DNA from: Pipra filicauda
Taxonomy: Eukaryota; Chordata; Aves; Passeriformes; Pipridae
Direction: 5' to 3'
Assembly: GCF_003945595.2 (NCBI RefSeq)
Contig: NW_024103874.1
Location: 1,374,001 to 1,438,000 of the forward strand
DNA: 64,000 bases
In this document: positions 37,035 through 50,300 of the stretch, piece after piece
Numbering within the stretch: position 1 is the stretch's first letter
How the letters are laid out: each line of letters starts with the position of its first letter
Notes under the pieces: model-generated
Told to the model about the DNA's origin: nothing
Databases searched by the model: none
The model's input: the letters and a program-made list of their open reading frames with translations, nothing else
Position numbers and translations under genes: made by a program

Positions 37035-37410
37035 TTTTTGGATTTTTTTTTTTGCCCAGGCTGTGGTTTGTTGTGCTATCTGGAGCACAGGACTCCCAGT
37101 GCAGTTCTGAGTGCTGTGCTTACGTGTGTGTGTCTAAAACCACCAGAGATGACCAGCCTCTTCCTCTCCACTCTGCATCCATCTCACATGTCGTTCCATG
37201 AAAGGGGGAACAGGGAACCAGGAGGTTGCTCTGGGGGTTCAGTGGGAGTTCTAGGAGTCTACAGAGATGTTACTCTTCTTTGCAAGTTGTTTCTATGCCC
37301 TGCCAGTCCTTGCTGTTCCTTCTCAGCAGAAAAGGGATGAAGCATGGGGGCAGCATTTTTGCTTTTTAAAAATATTTTTATTCACTTTTCTTGACTAGAG
37401 TTAGGAAAAC

Positions 37411-37434
37411 TTTTTTTTTTATTTTTTTTTTTTT
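37411..37434. repeat. T10-A-T13 tract
   Basis: Interrupted T-run with no identifiable retroelement body next to it. An A/T-rich stretch continues downstream to about 37470. Confidence 0.95.
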
Positions 37435-40036
37435 CCTCTGTGAAGGTTAGAAATGTATTTAAAAATACATAGCTGAAATTTTTCATCAGGTCTTGTTTCT
37501 ATAGGACCTGTGGGCTTAAGAAAAGCAAAAGGATGGCAATAAAAGGAGAGAGAAGTATCGGCACTGAAGGTTCCTCTGCAAAATAATATGCTGTTAAAAT
37601 AGTATTTTTGCATTAGTTTTCTATACCTTTATTAAAAATACCCCAGAATGTCTTAGAACAGTAGGTAGTGAAGGAGGAAGCTCCACGGGCTCGCAGTAGC
37701 TGTGTGAAATGTAGCCCCATGAAATGGTTGCTGCCAACTCTTTGTGATTCTTCCATGCCTGCAGAATAAGAGATTTATGTTCTTCATAAACTTGTCTCCT
37801 TCTATTTCTGAATTCCCTTCTACTGCTCCCATTGCCCAAAAGTCAAACAAAGCTAACCTCCTCCAGGTCCCAGAGTGAAAAAATGCAAACACACTGCATT
37901 TAAAAGTAGATTTAGCAACTCCAAAGTGGGCGATTTGGTTCCACCCATCAAACCTGAGTTCTCTGATCTGAAGTCAGATGGGTGCTACTCCTAGCGAGAT
38001 GTGTGCCAAATCTAATTAAGCTTTGCATAATGTGCATCTTGGGTGATTTGATTTATTAGCTTTGTTTGAAGAAAGTAATAATAAAAAAAGAAAATGGCTT
38101 TGGTAATAAGCTGTTTGAATTCCCTGTGCAAGTAGGCACAGTCCCTCCTGGATCTCCCTGAAATACTCTCGAGGTGCACGGGTTACCCGTCGACAGACTG
38201 ATGCAATGCTGGTGCAAAGAGGGTGTCTGCTCTGGGGTCCTGCCTCCACTCCTCCCCTGCCTTTTGGCTCAGCATAGGTGTAAAATGATTTCCAATCTCA
38301 CAACCATCATAAACCCGAGGAAAATATAATTTATCACCGTTTATACCAATGGGACACGGTGCAAAGAGGAACTAGAGATGGCTGTAATGTAGAGCAGCAG
38401 GAATACTTGTATTAGTACTAAACGCTGGGATTCACAACTGGAAAAATAGTCCCAGACCCCATGCTGGTGTAGTAGGGCTGCTTTTGAGTCCTAAACTAGC
38501 TCTTGTCTATCTTCCCAGTGAACTTTAGGTGTGCAGTGAAGGCTAGATCCTCAACACCTCAAATCCTGTTGATTCTGGTGGGTCAAGCTGTGATGGTTGG
38601 CCATGGCACTCCTATCAATGCTATTCATATCCTGTAGCATTTCTGAAGCTGGGTTCTCACTTGCCAACCTAATACTGGCTGTGTTTCTTGTCTTTGATGC
38701 CTTATGCTTTGTGGGTTACAGAGCAGGATTTCCTGCAGGGCTCCTGATAAGCCTGGCTCTTATCCTGGTAAGGATAAGATATCGTTTTTCTCCTCCATCC
38801 CTCAGAGCACTGACTCATAAGTTTATTGCAGCAGACTCAAGATCAATTTGTATTTGTAACCATCACCACCGTGGTGCTGGTGTTTGTCACACAGCATGGA
38901 AAGATTTACTGGAAAGTGGCACCCACTGAAAATTGTAGAAGCTACCTGCCCTGGGATCAGTTGGAAAGGCAGTTGCCTTGGGGTCAGATCAACAGCGATA
39001 TTTTGGCATATAACTTCTGGTTATCTGAATGTGAATAAGGGCAATACATCTGGGAACATGGATATTAGGGCCTCTTTTCCCAGTCATACTCCTTAACTGC
39101 AGCAGGCACAAAACATGAGCAGGCATTGTGCATCTGCAACTTCTATTCTTCTATTCAGTGGCTGTTAATTATTTCCAGGGAAAATGTCTGAAGCTTGTCC
39201 TTTGCATTTACAGTGAAAACAAGAGTCTTGAGGACCAGCAGTTCACTGTGCTGTTGGGTTATCCTGGGGTCAAATAATTACTTTAAGACGTCCTATTCCA
39301 GGAATGTTCCTTTTGGAAAATGGAGGAAAATGTGTTTATCTTCTCTCTTTTTGGGATGATCTCTTCTAAAACCTTTCAAGGGTTATTGCTGTTTGCAGCC
39401 TGGAAAGTGGGAATTAGGTGTAGGATCAGATTTATTCTTAGTTGGTCACAGTATCTTGTGCTGTTTTATATGGACAGTGAAGATTATTAGGATAAAAACC
39501 CATGTGTAAGTGCCAGTCTATCTCTTCAATAACTTTATTTCATGCTATTGAAACCAGGCAAGTGATACAAACATGTATCTGCAGGATTTGATGAAACATT
39601 CTTGTTTTTTGTGAGGGTTTATTTATGTTAAACACATTTAAAAAGTCACTGAATTTGGAGAATGTTCATAGAGTAAAATGATTAAATGCAAATAATTTTT
39701 GCTATTTAGTTCTTTCTGTTAAAAAAAAAAAAACTAGACATGTTTATTTGGGAAAATCAAGCTTTGAAATGTTTTACCAGCTTAAATGAGAATAACCTCT
39801 TTTTTTCTTATTGCTAAAAAAATAAATCATTTTCTTTACACTGGCTTAATAGAAGAATGAAGGGAAATACATGGGTTAGCACCAGTTTTATGTGAGTTAA
39901 AATTAACACAAATTTAAGTTTCCTCCCTGCATTTTTAACCATGATACCTGCTTTGTTTTGGGTTTTTACTTTTTAGATCAAACATACAGCTGAACCTTGT
40001 GGGAGAAACATTCACCTAAAACACTGAAATTAAGCA

Positions 40037-40056
40037 AATATCAGTAAATATCACTA
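40037..40056. repeat. 10-bp tandem duplication
   Basis: 'aaatatcagt' is followed by 'aaatatcact', one base different, in AT-rich sequence. Confidence 0.8.
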
Positions 40057-40619
40057 AAAACATTTAATACATTCATTTTCTTACCAGGAAACTATTCACA
40101 GCATTTCACTACAGCCAGGCAGCAGAAAAAAGCTATGCAGCCTATTGTGTGTAATCATCATGGTTTGAATTGTGAATATTAAAATATTTAAAATTTGCTT
40201 ACAGACCTTTAATACCTCCCAGAACTTATCTGGCAATTAATTTCAAACGCCACATCAGTCGGAGAGGAAATTTCATATATTTAACCAGTTGGGGTTTTTT
40301 TGTCAGAGAAAGATGTAAAATGGTTCATTATGAAACATTCCCATTTCCATGTAGCTAGATGTGAAAATTTGAAGAAGCAATGAAAAACCTATTTTGACAG
40401 GGACCGTTTACCCACTCTGCTGCACAACAACTCTGGAATACGGGCAAAACAAGTGAGGGAGCTTTGGGGGACTGCAGAAGTTTTCTGTGGCTGTGGTGGT
40501 GAGCAGAAGGGTCTCATAATACCTGGTTTTGCAGTTATGGACGCTCTTTGTCTTTAGAAAACAGAGCAACAAGGTGAAAGCTCCTGTCCTCATCTCCTTG
40601 ATTTAACCCTAAGACAGAG

Positions 40620-41250
40620 TTTGGGATTTTCAGCGGCACCCGAGAGCGCGAACGCTTTGCTCCTGTCGAATTTTAATGGGTTTTGAATGCTTGACTCCTT
40701 CAGGCTCCTCTGAAAACCTCAGCTTTGGTTCATCTGCCTGTTTTAGGGCCTAGGCTAACACGGTTTAACCCAAGGGACAAAAGCTCTTTGATGCAAGTTG
40801 GGTGCTCTCTTCCAAAAAGCCGCCTGCATGGCAGGAAACGGCAGCGCTGCGTGTGCGGAGAGGGGCCTGTGGAGGGGCCAGGGCAAGATGAGTTTATTTT
40901 TAAACTGGTTTGACTGACTTACAGACACAATGCAGCTCAGCATCCGCCTCTGCTGACTCTGCACACTGTGCTGGGCTCAGTCTCACAGTGACTCAGAGGC
41001 AGCAAGAGCGCGATTACGGCTCCTGGCTCAAACGTCGAGTCTGTTGGGAGGAGGAGAGTAATTCATTAATTTATTTGGGACACTGGATGGTTTCCTTGCT
41101 GTCTGCAACAACAGGGTGTGAGCAGTCCCAGCTCCAGCTGCTGGCAGACGGGTTTTGCAGAAGCCGGTGTTCCCTCCCCAGCACCCACCAGCCAGAGCGG
41201 CAGCAAAGACGTCAGGCTGAGCCTCCTGTGCAACATCCACGGGCACTGGA
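40620..41250. promoter_or_regulatory. CpG-richer stretch with AP-1/MARE motifs
   Basis: CpG dinucleotides, rare elsewhere in the window, cluster here, for example 'cccgagagcgcgaacg' at 40638-40653 and more at about 40820-40860 and 41005-41040. At 40951-40963 'tgctgactctgca' is one base from the MAF recognition element TGCTGACTCAGCA. At 40989-40995 there is a perfect AP-1 site TGACTCA. There is no clear TATA box or exon downstream. It may be an enhancer or a small unannotated promoter. Confidence 0.3.
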
Positions 41251-44200
41251 GGGGCTCAGGGGGTTCCTTGTGAAATTATCACAATGCTCATGTGCTCAGT
41301 AATTGCAGATTTAGTATTTTCAAGGCCTTCTAGGAGAATTTTCCGTGGCACAAAGCCTTTTCATTTTCACTGGGACTGACAGGACTGAAGTGCCAGTGTG
41401 TCGGTGCCGTTTGGTTGGGCAGGGATTTACACAGGAGAGGAAGGGAAACCAGGTGGTGCTTAAGGGGTTTAGCAGCCTTGTACTGAGCTGGTGAAAGTTG
41501 GTGTGGCCAGTGGATGTGTTCTTGAGACTACCTGTTAACTGATGAGTCAAATAACCCCAGGAACTTGCAGGCTTACATTCCTCCTCCTGAGAGTGCAAAT
41601 CGGGAGCAGTTCCATTAAAGGACATGCTTTGGATTATTGCAGGGTGGTGCAGGTGACAAAATAAAAGCTTATTTAATTTTATTTTTATCAGTGAGTAACA
41701 TTTACCTGAATACCAGAGTCTTGAGTGTAATAAAATATTAAAATAATTTAAAAATTCTATTTACGGTCATTGCATTTCAAACAGATGATCCTCCATCCCA
41801 TCAATAGCTTAATTTTTGCACTTCAGCTCTCTCAGGGAGCTGCATGGCTGTGAATGTGGTGCCAAGGGGGCAAAGGCCACTCTACAGTTTTGTATATGCA
41901 ACTTAATTTCCTTATTTTGTGAGATGCACTTACCATAAATTGAAATCTACCAACATATGCATAATTTAAAAGTAAACGTTACAGAGTCACTACCCTGACT
42001 GGGAATTTTGTGTACTTCCATAGGATAAATATTTACTGATTATAACAGTAATAATACATTAGTCTTTGTTTGCTTTCTAAATGTTTGCACTATTAAAAAA
42101 CTGTAAAATCCACATTCCTGTGCACTGCAAGGACTAAATAAGAAATATGCATTCCAAACATTATGCTTCTAAGTTAACAAGGATAGAGTACTAGGAGTAG
42201 CAAGCTAAAGTATTAGGAGTATTTGTAGAGTTCATTTTGCCATCAGTCTTAATCTCTGCAGAATATGGTAAAGTCAATTTTGGACAGTGTGATCCTTCCA
42301 GAGAAAAATACTTTGCAAAATCTTTTGCAAATACGCAAGCTTATGAACTGTTTTATTTACCAAAGACAATATTTTCAGGCACAGTTGATCTTGATGTGAT
42401 TGATGTGTGTCCATTGCAACACAGGGTCATTTCAAAGCACTCGGCAGCCCCAGAATAGCAGTTTGGGTCTTGTGTTGGTATTTTGGATGTGGTTGGGAGC
42501 GAAGCACAGCAGGAAAACCAGCCAGCAGAAAATGCAGATACAAAGATGTGTCTTGGCTCCAAAGTCCATTTTTTAAACTTGATTTCAAGAAGTACTGAAG
42601 GGAAAATTACTTCAGGGCTATGTATTTTAAATATCAAGTAGGATTTTTTTTTAAAGCATCTAAGTAGCTTCTGAACATAATTCCACTAAATGAGACTGGT
42701 CCTGAGAATTTTTAGAGTTTTTGAAGAGGAGTCTCTTCAAATCTACTTAACAGGTTAAAGTAACTTATTTTCATATCTTAAGGAGTAAGATATTAAATGT
42801 TGAGAAAGTAGCATGAAGGATCAGTGATAATTGCTCCCATTAAGCATCTAGGCAAAGCATTGGATTCTGTTATCCCATTGTTCCGTGGACCTGCTTGAGG
42901 AACAAGCTCTTACTAACTGCAAGTTCAAAACATAGATTTAATTTGTGAGTCAGCTTGAGTGGAGCCTGTGAGAGGCATTTGCAGTACTGTGGGTGGCTGA
43001 AACACCAGATCCCTCTCTATAGGGTTGAAACTGTGTTAAGTTTCACTGTCTTATTCCGTGGCTGATTTTTTGGGTCTAAAACATGGCAAAAACATAAACA
43101 CAACCTGGCATCTCAACATTGCTTGGCTTGCATAAGAATTACATAATTGTGCTTTTTGCTCAGAGGAACTATTTTGAAGTGATAATGGTTTTCTTAAAGA
43201 GATGATGTGAAGATAAGAATCGAGTCTTTATTTCCATAACAACATCCATTCTCAGCTGTGAGATGAACACCACCTTCATTTATTAAAACTGAGAATTTCT
43301 TAATAATATGATTGACTAATGAGTTGTAGGACCCTGCTAAGGGATGGTGGCAGCTACTCCTGACTACTCTGTAATTACAACCTGGGATGAGGGATTTGGT
43401 CTTGCAGTCAGGCAAGGGGAATTTTGTGTGTGTGTAATGAAGTGGAGCAGAAACAAGGATGATTTAAGTTAGCAGTAGGATGACATTTTGCCTTTTTTAA
43501 ACTATAGACTGGAATTTAACAGATCTAACCGTAGACCCCAAACCTATAAATGGGCATATGACTGGTGCATTACATGAGTGTGGGTTTCCCATGATGTCCC
43601 AGAGATTTTTTTAAAAAACAGAGGCCTATTGGTATAGACTAATTTACATTCTTCACAGCTTGATTGTGGCACTTGTTCATCTCTCAGAAAACCAGCATAT
43701 TTAATAGGTGAGAAAGACCAGTGAGTCCCTCCACCTTTCATAGCCCATGACTTCTCTGCCCCTTAAAAATGGTTACTTTGGACAATTTTAACTGTTCCCT
43801 GAAGTCTATCTCTGTGTGACACAATCTGTCCTAGGAAGTTTACAGTCTTGCAAGTGAGATATCCATGTGCCTGAAAATTAATTAGTCAATCATAGTTTCA
43901 CTTCTTACGTTGTACTATTTATGACTTTTAAGGAGAAGGTCAAAACCCTGCTGGAAAAAAACATAAAAATCTCCCACGCTTTTGAATTAGGTTTCCTCTA
44001 GGTTGGTGATTTTCATCCTCTTCCAGTGGGCTGGGTTCACTTCTTTATAAAATATTTAAGCTTTCTCATTAGGGGCTTGCTTTTTTAAGGTTATTGATCC
44101 AGGTCCCTGCACAGCTTCAGGTCTGGAGATCACAAACTGGAGATCACTGGCTGGGACAGCTCATCTGTAGAGCTTTGTAATCTTGGACACTGTATTTTCA

Positions 44201-47200
44201 CCGGTCTTGAGTGCCAGGGGTTTCAAAAGCTCGTGAACTTTAGGGCCTTTATTAGTGGGATCCAAGGTAGCTCACAGGTCTTTGGCACTTGAGTTAGGAG
44301 GAAGCACCATGTTACACTTTTGTTTCATAGCAGAACTGTTTTCATTTCCAAAGATCAGTATCAGGGAAATTGCCTTGTTCAGGACTGCAGCCACCTGGAA
44401 GATGTGCACCATTTAATGTAAAGCCATAGCTCAGCAAAAACTAAAGAAATCATGATAATTCTTCCCTAACTTGAATTTTAAATGAGACTAAAATTGTTTG
44501 GGGTTTTTTTTAATTCATTGAAAGGTCTCGGACCATACATTGGCATGTATTAATTTGGTTCATTTCTCCTGGACAATTTTAATTTTAGGAAAACAATTCA
44601 TCCTGGTAAATAATATAAAAAAACCCCCAAACCCTAAAATATTTTCATCAGTTGAGGAGTTATAGAAAAGGTAAAAGAAATCTTTGGTTTGGCTTAAAGT
44701 AAAACAGTTTCTTTATTTTTTATTATTAAACACTTATATGACATTGAGGGAAATCTGAGAATGAACAACTGCGTATAAAAGAAATCAATTACTTTAGCAA
44801 AGGCTGAAATGAGATGTTCTAATTTTCAGGGAAGTATTTCTGTTTGTTTTGGTCTCTGAAAGGAAAGCTTGGCTGAAACTGGCACAAAGACACAGAGTGA
44901 TTCAAGCTTGCTGAATGTGCAGTTTTAACCTGAGTGCCGAGTGCTGTTTTCCACACTGCTGGAGAGCCATGGAAAGCTCAGTAGTGTTTTCATGTATGTT
45001 CATGCAAACACTTTATCACTTGATTTTTGCCTGTCCCCCCAGATAGAATACTTTCACTGCCTTACCAAACCAACATCATTTACACATCAAAACAATAATT
45101 CATTTTCAGATTCAGCCCTTCATTAAAAAGATAAGTAGGGCTTAATTGGCATCTGGTGCCTGTGTAGCTATTCTGTGCTAGAGTGGAGTTAAGTGGGGTT
45201 TCTCAGACAAGGGCCTTGGGCGAGCCCTCCGTCTGGGATGAATTTCTCCCCAATTAAACTCATTTGTTTTCACATTCACATAATGGCACCTGAGATATGG
45301 AATGTCTCAACCACTTCCTTCAGCTTTTTTTCTGAGGGTGGGGAATTGTTTAAATCTGAGCTGCAAACTCATTACAGTGGAGTATACCGTGCAAATAAAT
45401 GTCCAATGTGCTGGAGGATTATCTGATTAAAGAGGTTAAATTATCCTCTTATTACTTTAATAGTTTATCTTTTCTGAGGTTCAGGTAGAATGATGTTTTA
45501 TTGAAGATAAGCCAAGAGGTGGAGTTTTGCCTTGGATTATGTTTTGGATAGAAGCTGAGTTTGAAGCAGAATCAGAGGTGCCAGATCTTATGACCTGTTC
45601 ATGCCAGAGTGGGGTTAGGGTGATGGGAATTGTGGAAGATTTGCCATCTCAAAACTTGTGTAGAAATACTTCCTCTGTAAGAGCTTTGCTGCATCTGGAA
45701 CTGGTCATGCTCAGAGAAAGAAACCCAAAAAGTTTAGAACAGAACTCAGAGGGTTTTTGCTAAGCAAAACCTTCCTACTAAGCTGTCTCACAGCATTACC
45801 TAGAACCAAGCAAAAAACAGCTTTGCCATCTTAACTGGAATTTTTAACCTTTATCTTTTCCATATTTTGAATTCCTCTAGTAGGAAAACTGGGACTGAAA
45901 CTGCTGTAAATTCTCTCAGTCCAATCTGTGGACACTCAAGACCAAACTTTTAAAGGCCCTTGAGATCCTAACAGTGCCAGCAGATTCCCACAGGCATTGT
46001 ACCATGAGAAGCACAGCATTTTTTGAAACCCCAGGGAGAGATTGGTGTAGAAATCAAATTTGTTTTCAAGGTCTTTACTCTGCACTTACTTTGTCCGTGC
46101 TGAGGAAGGCAGCATCCTCTGTGGAAAGCAAAGGATGACAGATCCTGGCTTCTGTTATCATCTCTCTGTGAAGGTCTGTTTGAGATTAGGCACAAAGTCC
46201 AGCTTTTGCAGACCAGCAGCAGGCACGGGCTGGAGCACATCAAAGGGAGAGGAGGAACTTCAACCTGCTTTATCCCTTCACAAGGGTCCTAAAATGTGTC
46301 TCCCATGCACAGGGGTGGGGCCAGCAGCTCCTGCTGCTGTGCTGGGGGTTGCATAGTCATCAAGGATGCCAGGAACATCACCCAAGCCCCTCTCATCTGC
46401 TCAGTTTTCCCTCACCACAAAACCAAGAAAGATAATTCTGAGTCATGTTTGTATTGTGCTTTGAGACTTCTGGTTGGAAAAAAAAATATAGAAGGATTTA
46501 TATTATTCTTCTCATGAAGAAATATCTTGATGGGACTCATGATCATCTTGCCCTCTTCTGTTGAAATCCTGCATGAGGAAGCATAATAGGAATCTCTGTC
46601 CCATTAGGACAAAGATGTCCAGATGGAACGAGACAAATAATTAAATATACTCAAATGCTGTGTCGAGAAGTTAATCTTTCTTCCAGTTTGGCATTCCTCT
46701 GCATGTTAATAACCACAAGAATTAGTGATGGAAAGATCTAGTGTTGCAAGAGCAGTAATATGGGAAGCTGTGGAAAATCATCTCTGTCTCCATCTGGCAT
46801 CAGTAACGAGCAGAGAGGACGCAATGCAGCCAAAACTGAGCTGCAGCTTTGGTGATCAGAGCAAACATAGAGCATTATTTTCTCTACACCTCTGAGGTGC
46901 CCTGGGTACAGAGAGAACAATGTGTGTTTAAAACCATGGTGCTGGACTTGTATGATCTAAATCTCTGCTCCAGCGAACCGAATCAGGTGGGGTGCCTTTT
47001 CCATAGTGTTGCATCTGAGGTGGCTGCAACTTAATGTATCATAAAAAACTGCACCTTAATAAAAAAAAAATTAAAAAGAGCAACCATGCAGACAAGAAGA
47101 AGCATCTGCATTTGCTTTACTGAATCCTTTTGTCAGGCATTGTGATCAGGCTGACAGTTAGCCCTGAGGAAAGTTATAAATTCTGTGCTGAATTGCGGTA

Positions 47201-47204
47201 CAAT
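41251..47204. other. Non-coding
   Basis: Mostly unique AT-rich DNA. The 45120-45290 stretch has enhancer-like texture. One faint MIR-like run near 44170-44225 was not strong enough to list as an element. Confidence 0.5.
46352..46440 (+). mobile_element. MIR/L2-like relic, weak
   Basis: In the sense direction, 'aacatcacccaagcccctct' is followed by 'gctcagttttccctcaccac' and then an A-rich 'aaaaccaagaaagataattc'. This matches the order of MIR 'gcaagtcacttaacctctc', 'gcctcagtttcctcatctg' and 'taaaatgggaataat'. The match is partial and the upstream tRNA-related part is not visible. Confidence 0.33.
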
Positions 47205-47345
47205 CTTTCACCATGGCATTTCTGCCCTCTGGCCACGCTCTGGTTATCCATAATTGTGGCAGATAATGGTTTTTTATGGCTGGAAACATTCTTTGCAGGC
47301 GCAGGGACAATAACCAGGGCTGAAAATGTAATTAAAGTGAATGGA
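47205..47345. promoter_or_regulatory. Enhancer-like AT/GC-mixed block
   Basis: Dense mixture of homeodomain-type cores (cATAATTg, gATAATgg, TAATTA near the end), a HOX/CDX-like TTTTATGG, a SOX-like ACAAT and a GC-containing segment 'ctggccacgctctggttatc'. The texture resembles vertebrate conserved non-coding elements, but conservation cannot be judged from one genome. Confidence 0.22.
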
Positions 47346-50300
47346 TGAACTTTCTTAAAGAAACAGTGTAGATTATTACTGGAGCTTAACACCTACAAAG
47401 CCTGAGGCAAAATGGCAGCATCTGAAAAAACTTGTATAAATTTTAAATGTAGGGCAAGCTTGAAGGTGGATATTAGATTACAGAAGGAAAACTGAGACAT
47501 TTGATGTAACAGATAACTAAGGGCTTAGATCATCTCCAGAAATATAAACTAATGTAACTTATCTTTCTCTGTCAGTTGGAATATGTTATTTGTGATTCAT
47601 GGCACCTTGTTTTCATGAATCTATGGAGAAGTTTGTTGCTGATTTCGTCCACTTGTGCAGCTGTAAAAGCATCTTCCTTAAATAATTAGAGTAGGAAAGA
47701 GATGGTATGTCTTCTTTGTAATACCTATTTCTTATCCTGGAACGCAACAGATTTTATTTTTACTCCACGTAGCACCACTGAGGATCTGGAAATGAGATTT
47801 TTATTGAACAATTCTGTAATGGCACAAATTAATAGAAAATAGCAGAGTTCTAGTTATTACAGCATTTCTAATGCAACTCTGAAAGCCAAATGCATCACAA
47901 AACATTATCTATTTCTGGTTTACTCCCCTCTTGGGGTTATGTTAGTTACCTGCAGGTAGTTCTTTCCCCTGATGGAGATGCTTCCCAACCTCTACAGGAC
48001 ATCAACATTCTCCTCTATCTGCTGAAAACCAAAATGAGGCAATACATTAATTATTATTAACAAGGAGTTAATACTTCTAATAGTATTAAATTACCCATTT
48101 AGAAGCTGATAAAGGGCAGTTGAAACATGTCCAACTTAAACTTGGCTTTTATGTTTCTTCTCCTCCTGAATCTGGGAGTTGCTGGGCTGGACTTAGAGAG
48201 CTTTCACTGTGCTGGGACCAGTAAGGCACAATTTTAGTGCTGCATGGCCTTCTGAGATGACATTTCTGAGCTGCTCTCAGTTTGCATGCATGAAAACTGG
48301 TTACAAAATTAAGAAGCAACTTGATTTTTTACCCTGTTCTATTTTTAATACCCAGCTTTATTCCCACAGAAACATTCCCGCAGACACTCCAGGATAGTAG
48401 AAGTACAAGTAACATGCAGCCTGTAGTGGCACAGGTGGAACAACTGACTCCCCCACTGACTGCAAATTAAGACAGCTTTCTGTGTGGGATAAAATGAGAA
48501 CTGGCAAAGCTGCTTTTGTGTATTTTAAATAAGCTTCACAGTTAAGGATACATTATGCTAATCTAGAACCACAAATGATGCAGGCACCTGGCTTTTGCAC
48601 ACCTTGTACCTGGTTAGGTGAGCTTGGTCTTTGAGTTATGGGCTTATATGATCAAGCTGATTTTCGAAGTCCTGTGTATGTATTTGGGTTTTCTCAGCAA
48701 GTTATTTGCTGTCGAGTTCATTGTGAAAAAGTGGGTGTTACGAAAAGCATCATGGACCAAAGGGATAGTGGGGGCCAGTCTCACCAGAACAAGTGAAACC
48801 ATAGTGTGTTGGAGGGGGCACAGGAAAGAGACCTTGAAAAGGTTATTTGAAGCTCTGCTAGAACAGGTTCTTGGCAAAAACCTCTGCCCAGTTGTATTTC
48901 CTGGTTACCAGCAGGAGAGACCTGCATCACGAGATACTTTCTTTCCTGAAGAACAAAAGAAATCCACATGGATGTCAGTGTTTGGGTGTCACTGTGCCAT
49001 GCACTTGTGTCTCTGAGTTGAGAGAGAAATACCCACCCAACAGCCCAGGTGTAGAATTGGCTGCATGTGGCCAAATTCCATCACCAAGTCATTCAGCAGA
49101 GGGAGAGGGGTGTCAGTGGAAGCAGAATCTGGCCCCATACCCTTCCCCAGGGCACACAGAGCATTTCAAGCAGGTTTCCTCTGCCACCCATCGTAGTAGT
49201 TTGGGCTTCCAGGAGCCTTATCGCGTGCCAGGGAGTCTGTGAAAGAGCCCACATATTTTCAATTTATTTATTTATTTTTCTTAGTCTTCAGGTGAAAGAT
49301 GATCTCAGATGCTGCTCCTCTTGTTGTGTTTCAGTGATAGAATAAAGAGAGAAAGTTAGAGAAAGGAGATCTCCACAAACAGGCCTGAATTTTGTACGAG
49401 AAAAATGCTGTAGCAACAGCTGAGCCCAAAGAAAATGCTAGGAAAACTCACTTTGGTCTTCATCTAAGGGCTTTCTTATTATTGGTGCTCTGATCCACAC
49501 ACGCAAAACATGGATCGGGAATTTGGGCTTGGTAGAAGGTTCTGTGCAATTAAACCCTTTCTTATAACTTGGATTTTTTTCCTCTTTAAAAAGAAGGGAA
49601 GAAAAGGGAAAGGTCAGCTGAGATACTGCCAAAAAAAATCTATGTCCTTTTCCTGTATTAGTACAGTCAACTTATACATGGCTGATTCACACTACAGCAT
49701 AAATATCATTGACATGATCCCACCTGACAAGATCATGTGATATGGCATATTAAACTTCAAGAAAAGAATCTTTTAGATCAGATGTCCTCCATCAATTTCA
49801 ATTTCCAAGTAATATAGCTTAAAGAATCTGGCATATGAGAGAAATTCTGGTGTTTGTCTAGAGTAAATAACTTTGTGTATTATAGTTACTGCTCAGGGTA
49901 GGGATCAGAAAATAAGATTTTTTTAAATTTGCAGGTTTTCAATGGGGAATTTTAAGAAACATTTGGGGGGTTTTCTTCCGGCTGAATTTTTCTTAATAAA
50001 TGCAAACCAACTCAACAGACACACCAGAACAAGCAAAACGCTGAGCAGAACATTTCTCTCAATTAGCCATGCTGTTTATCTACACCTGTAGCATGTTGCC
50101 ACATGTTTTTGATTAATACAAACACACAACTCTTGGTATGAATTTCTCTACACATGAGTGTGCTAGAGAAATCCACTTAGCTCATGAGGAAAAAAAATAA
50201 AAAAGGTTTCAATTTTAAGAAGATAGGAAAATGACATAATATGAATAAAATGACAATATAATAATTCTGAGGCTGGAGAATGTTTATGCAGCATCTGTAC

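Larger units (their letters stand above)
34610..40619. other. Non-coding
   Basis: Includes a moderately GC-richer stretch at about 36600-37330 holding the 20-bp palindrome. A 110-codon hydrophobic open frame (38597-38929) contains splice-like signals at 38721 and 38768 but no recognisable protein. An octamer lies at 39686-39693. Confidence 0.5.

Noticed and set aside
38597..38929. 110-codon hydrophobic frame resembling a membrane protein
   Set aside because: Hydrophobicity comes from T-rich sequence; no family recognised; the splice-like signals inside would break it.
44165..44225. MIR-like run
   Set aside because: Blocks are in roughly the right order but too few positions match.
48618..49242. 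Adjacent plus-strand frames of 132 and 123 codons
   Set aside because: They overlap in different frames, match no family, and a minus-strand frame covers the same bases.
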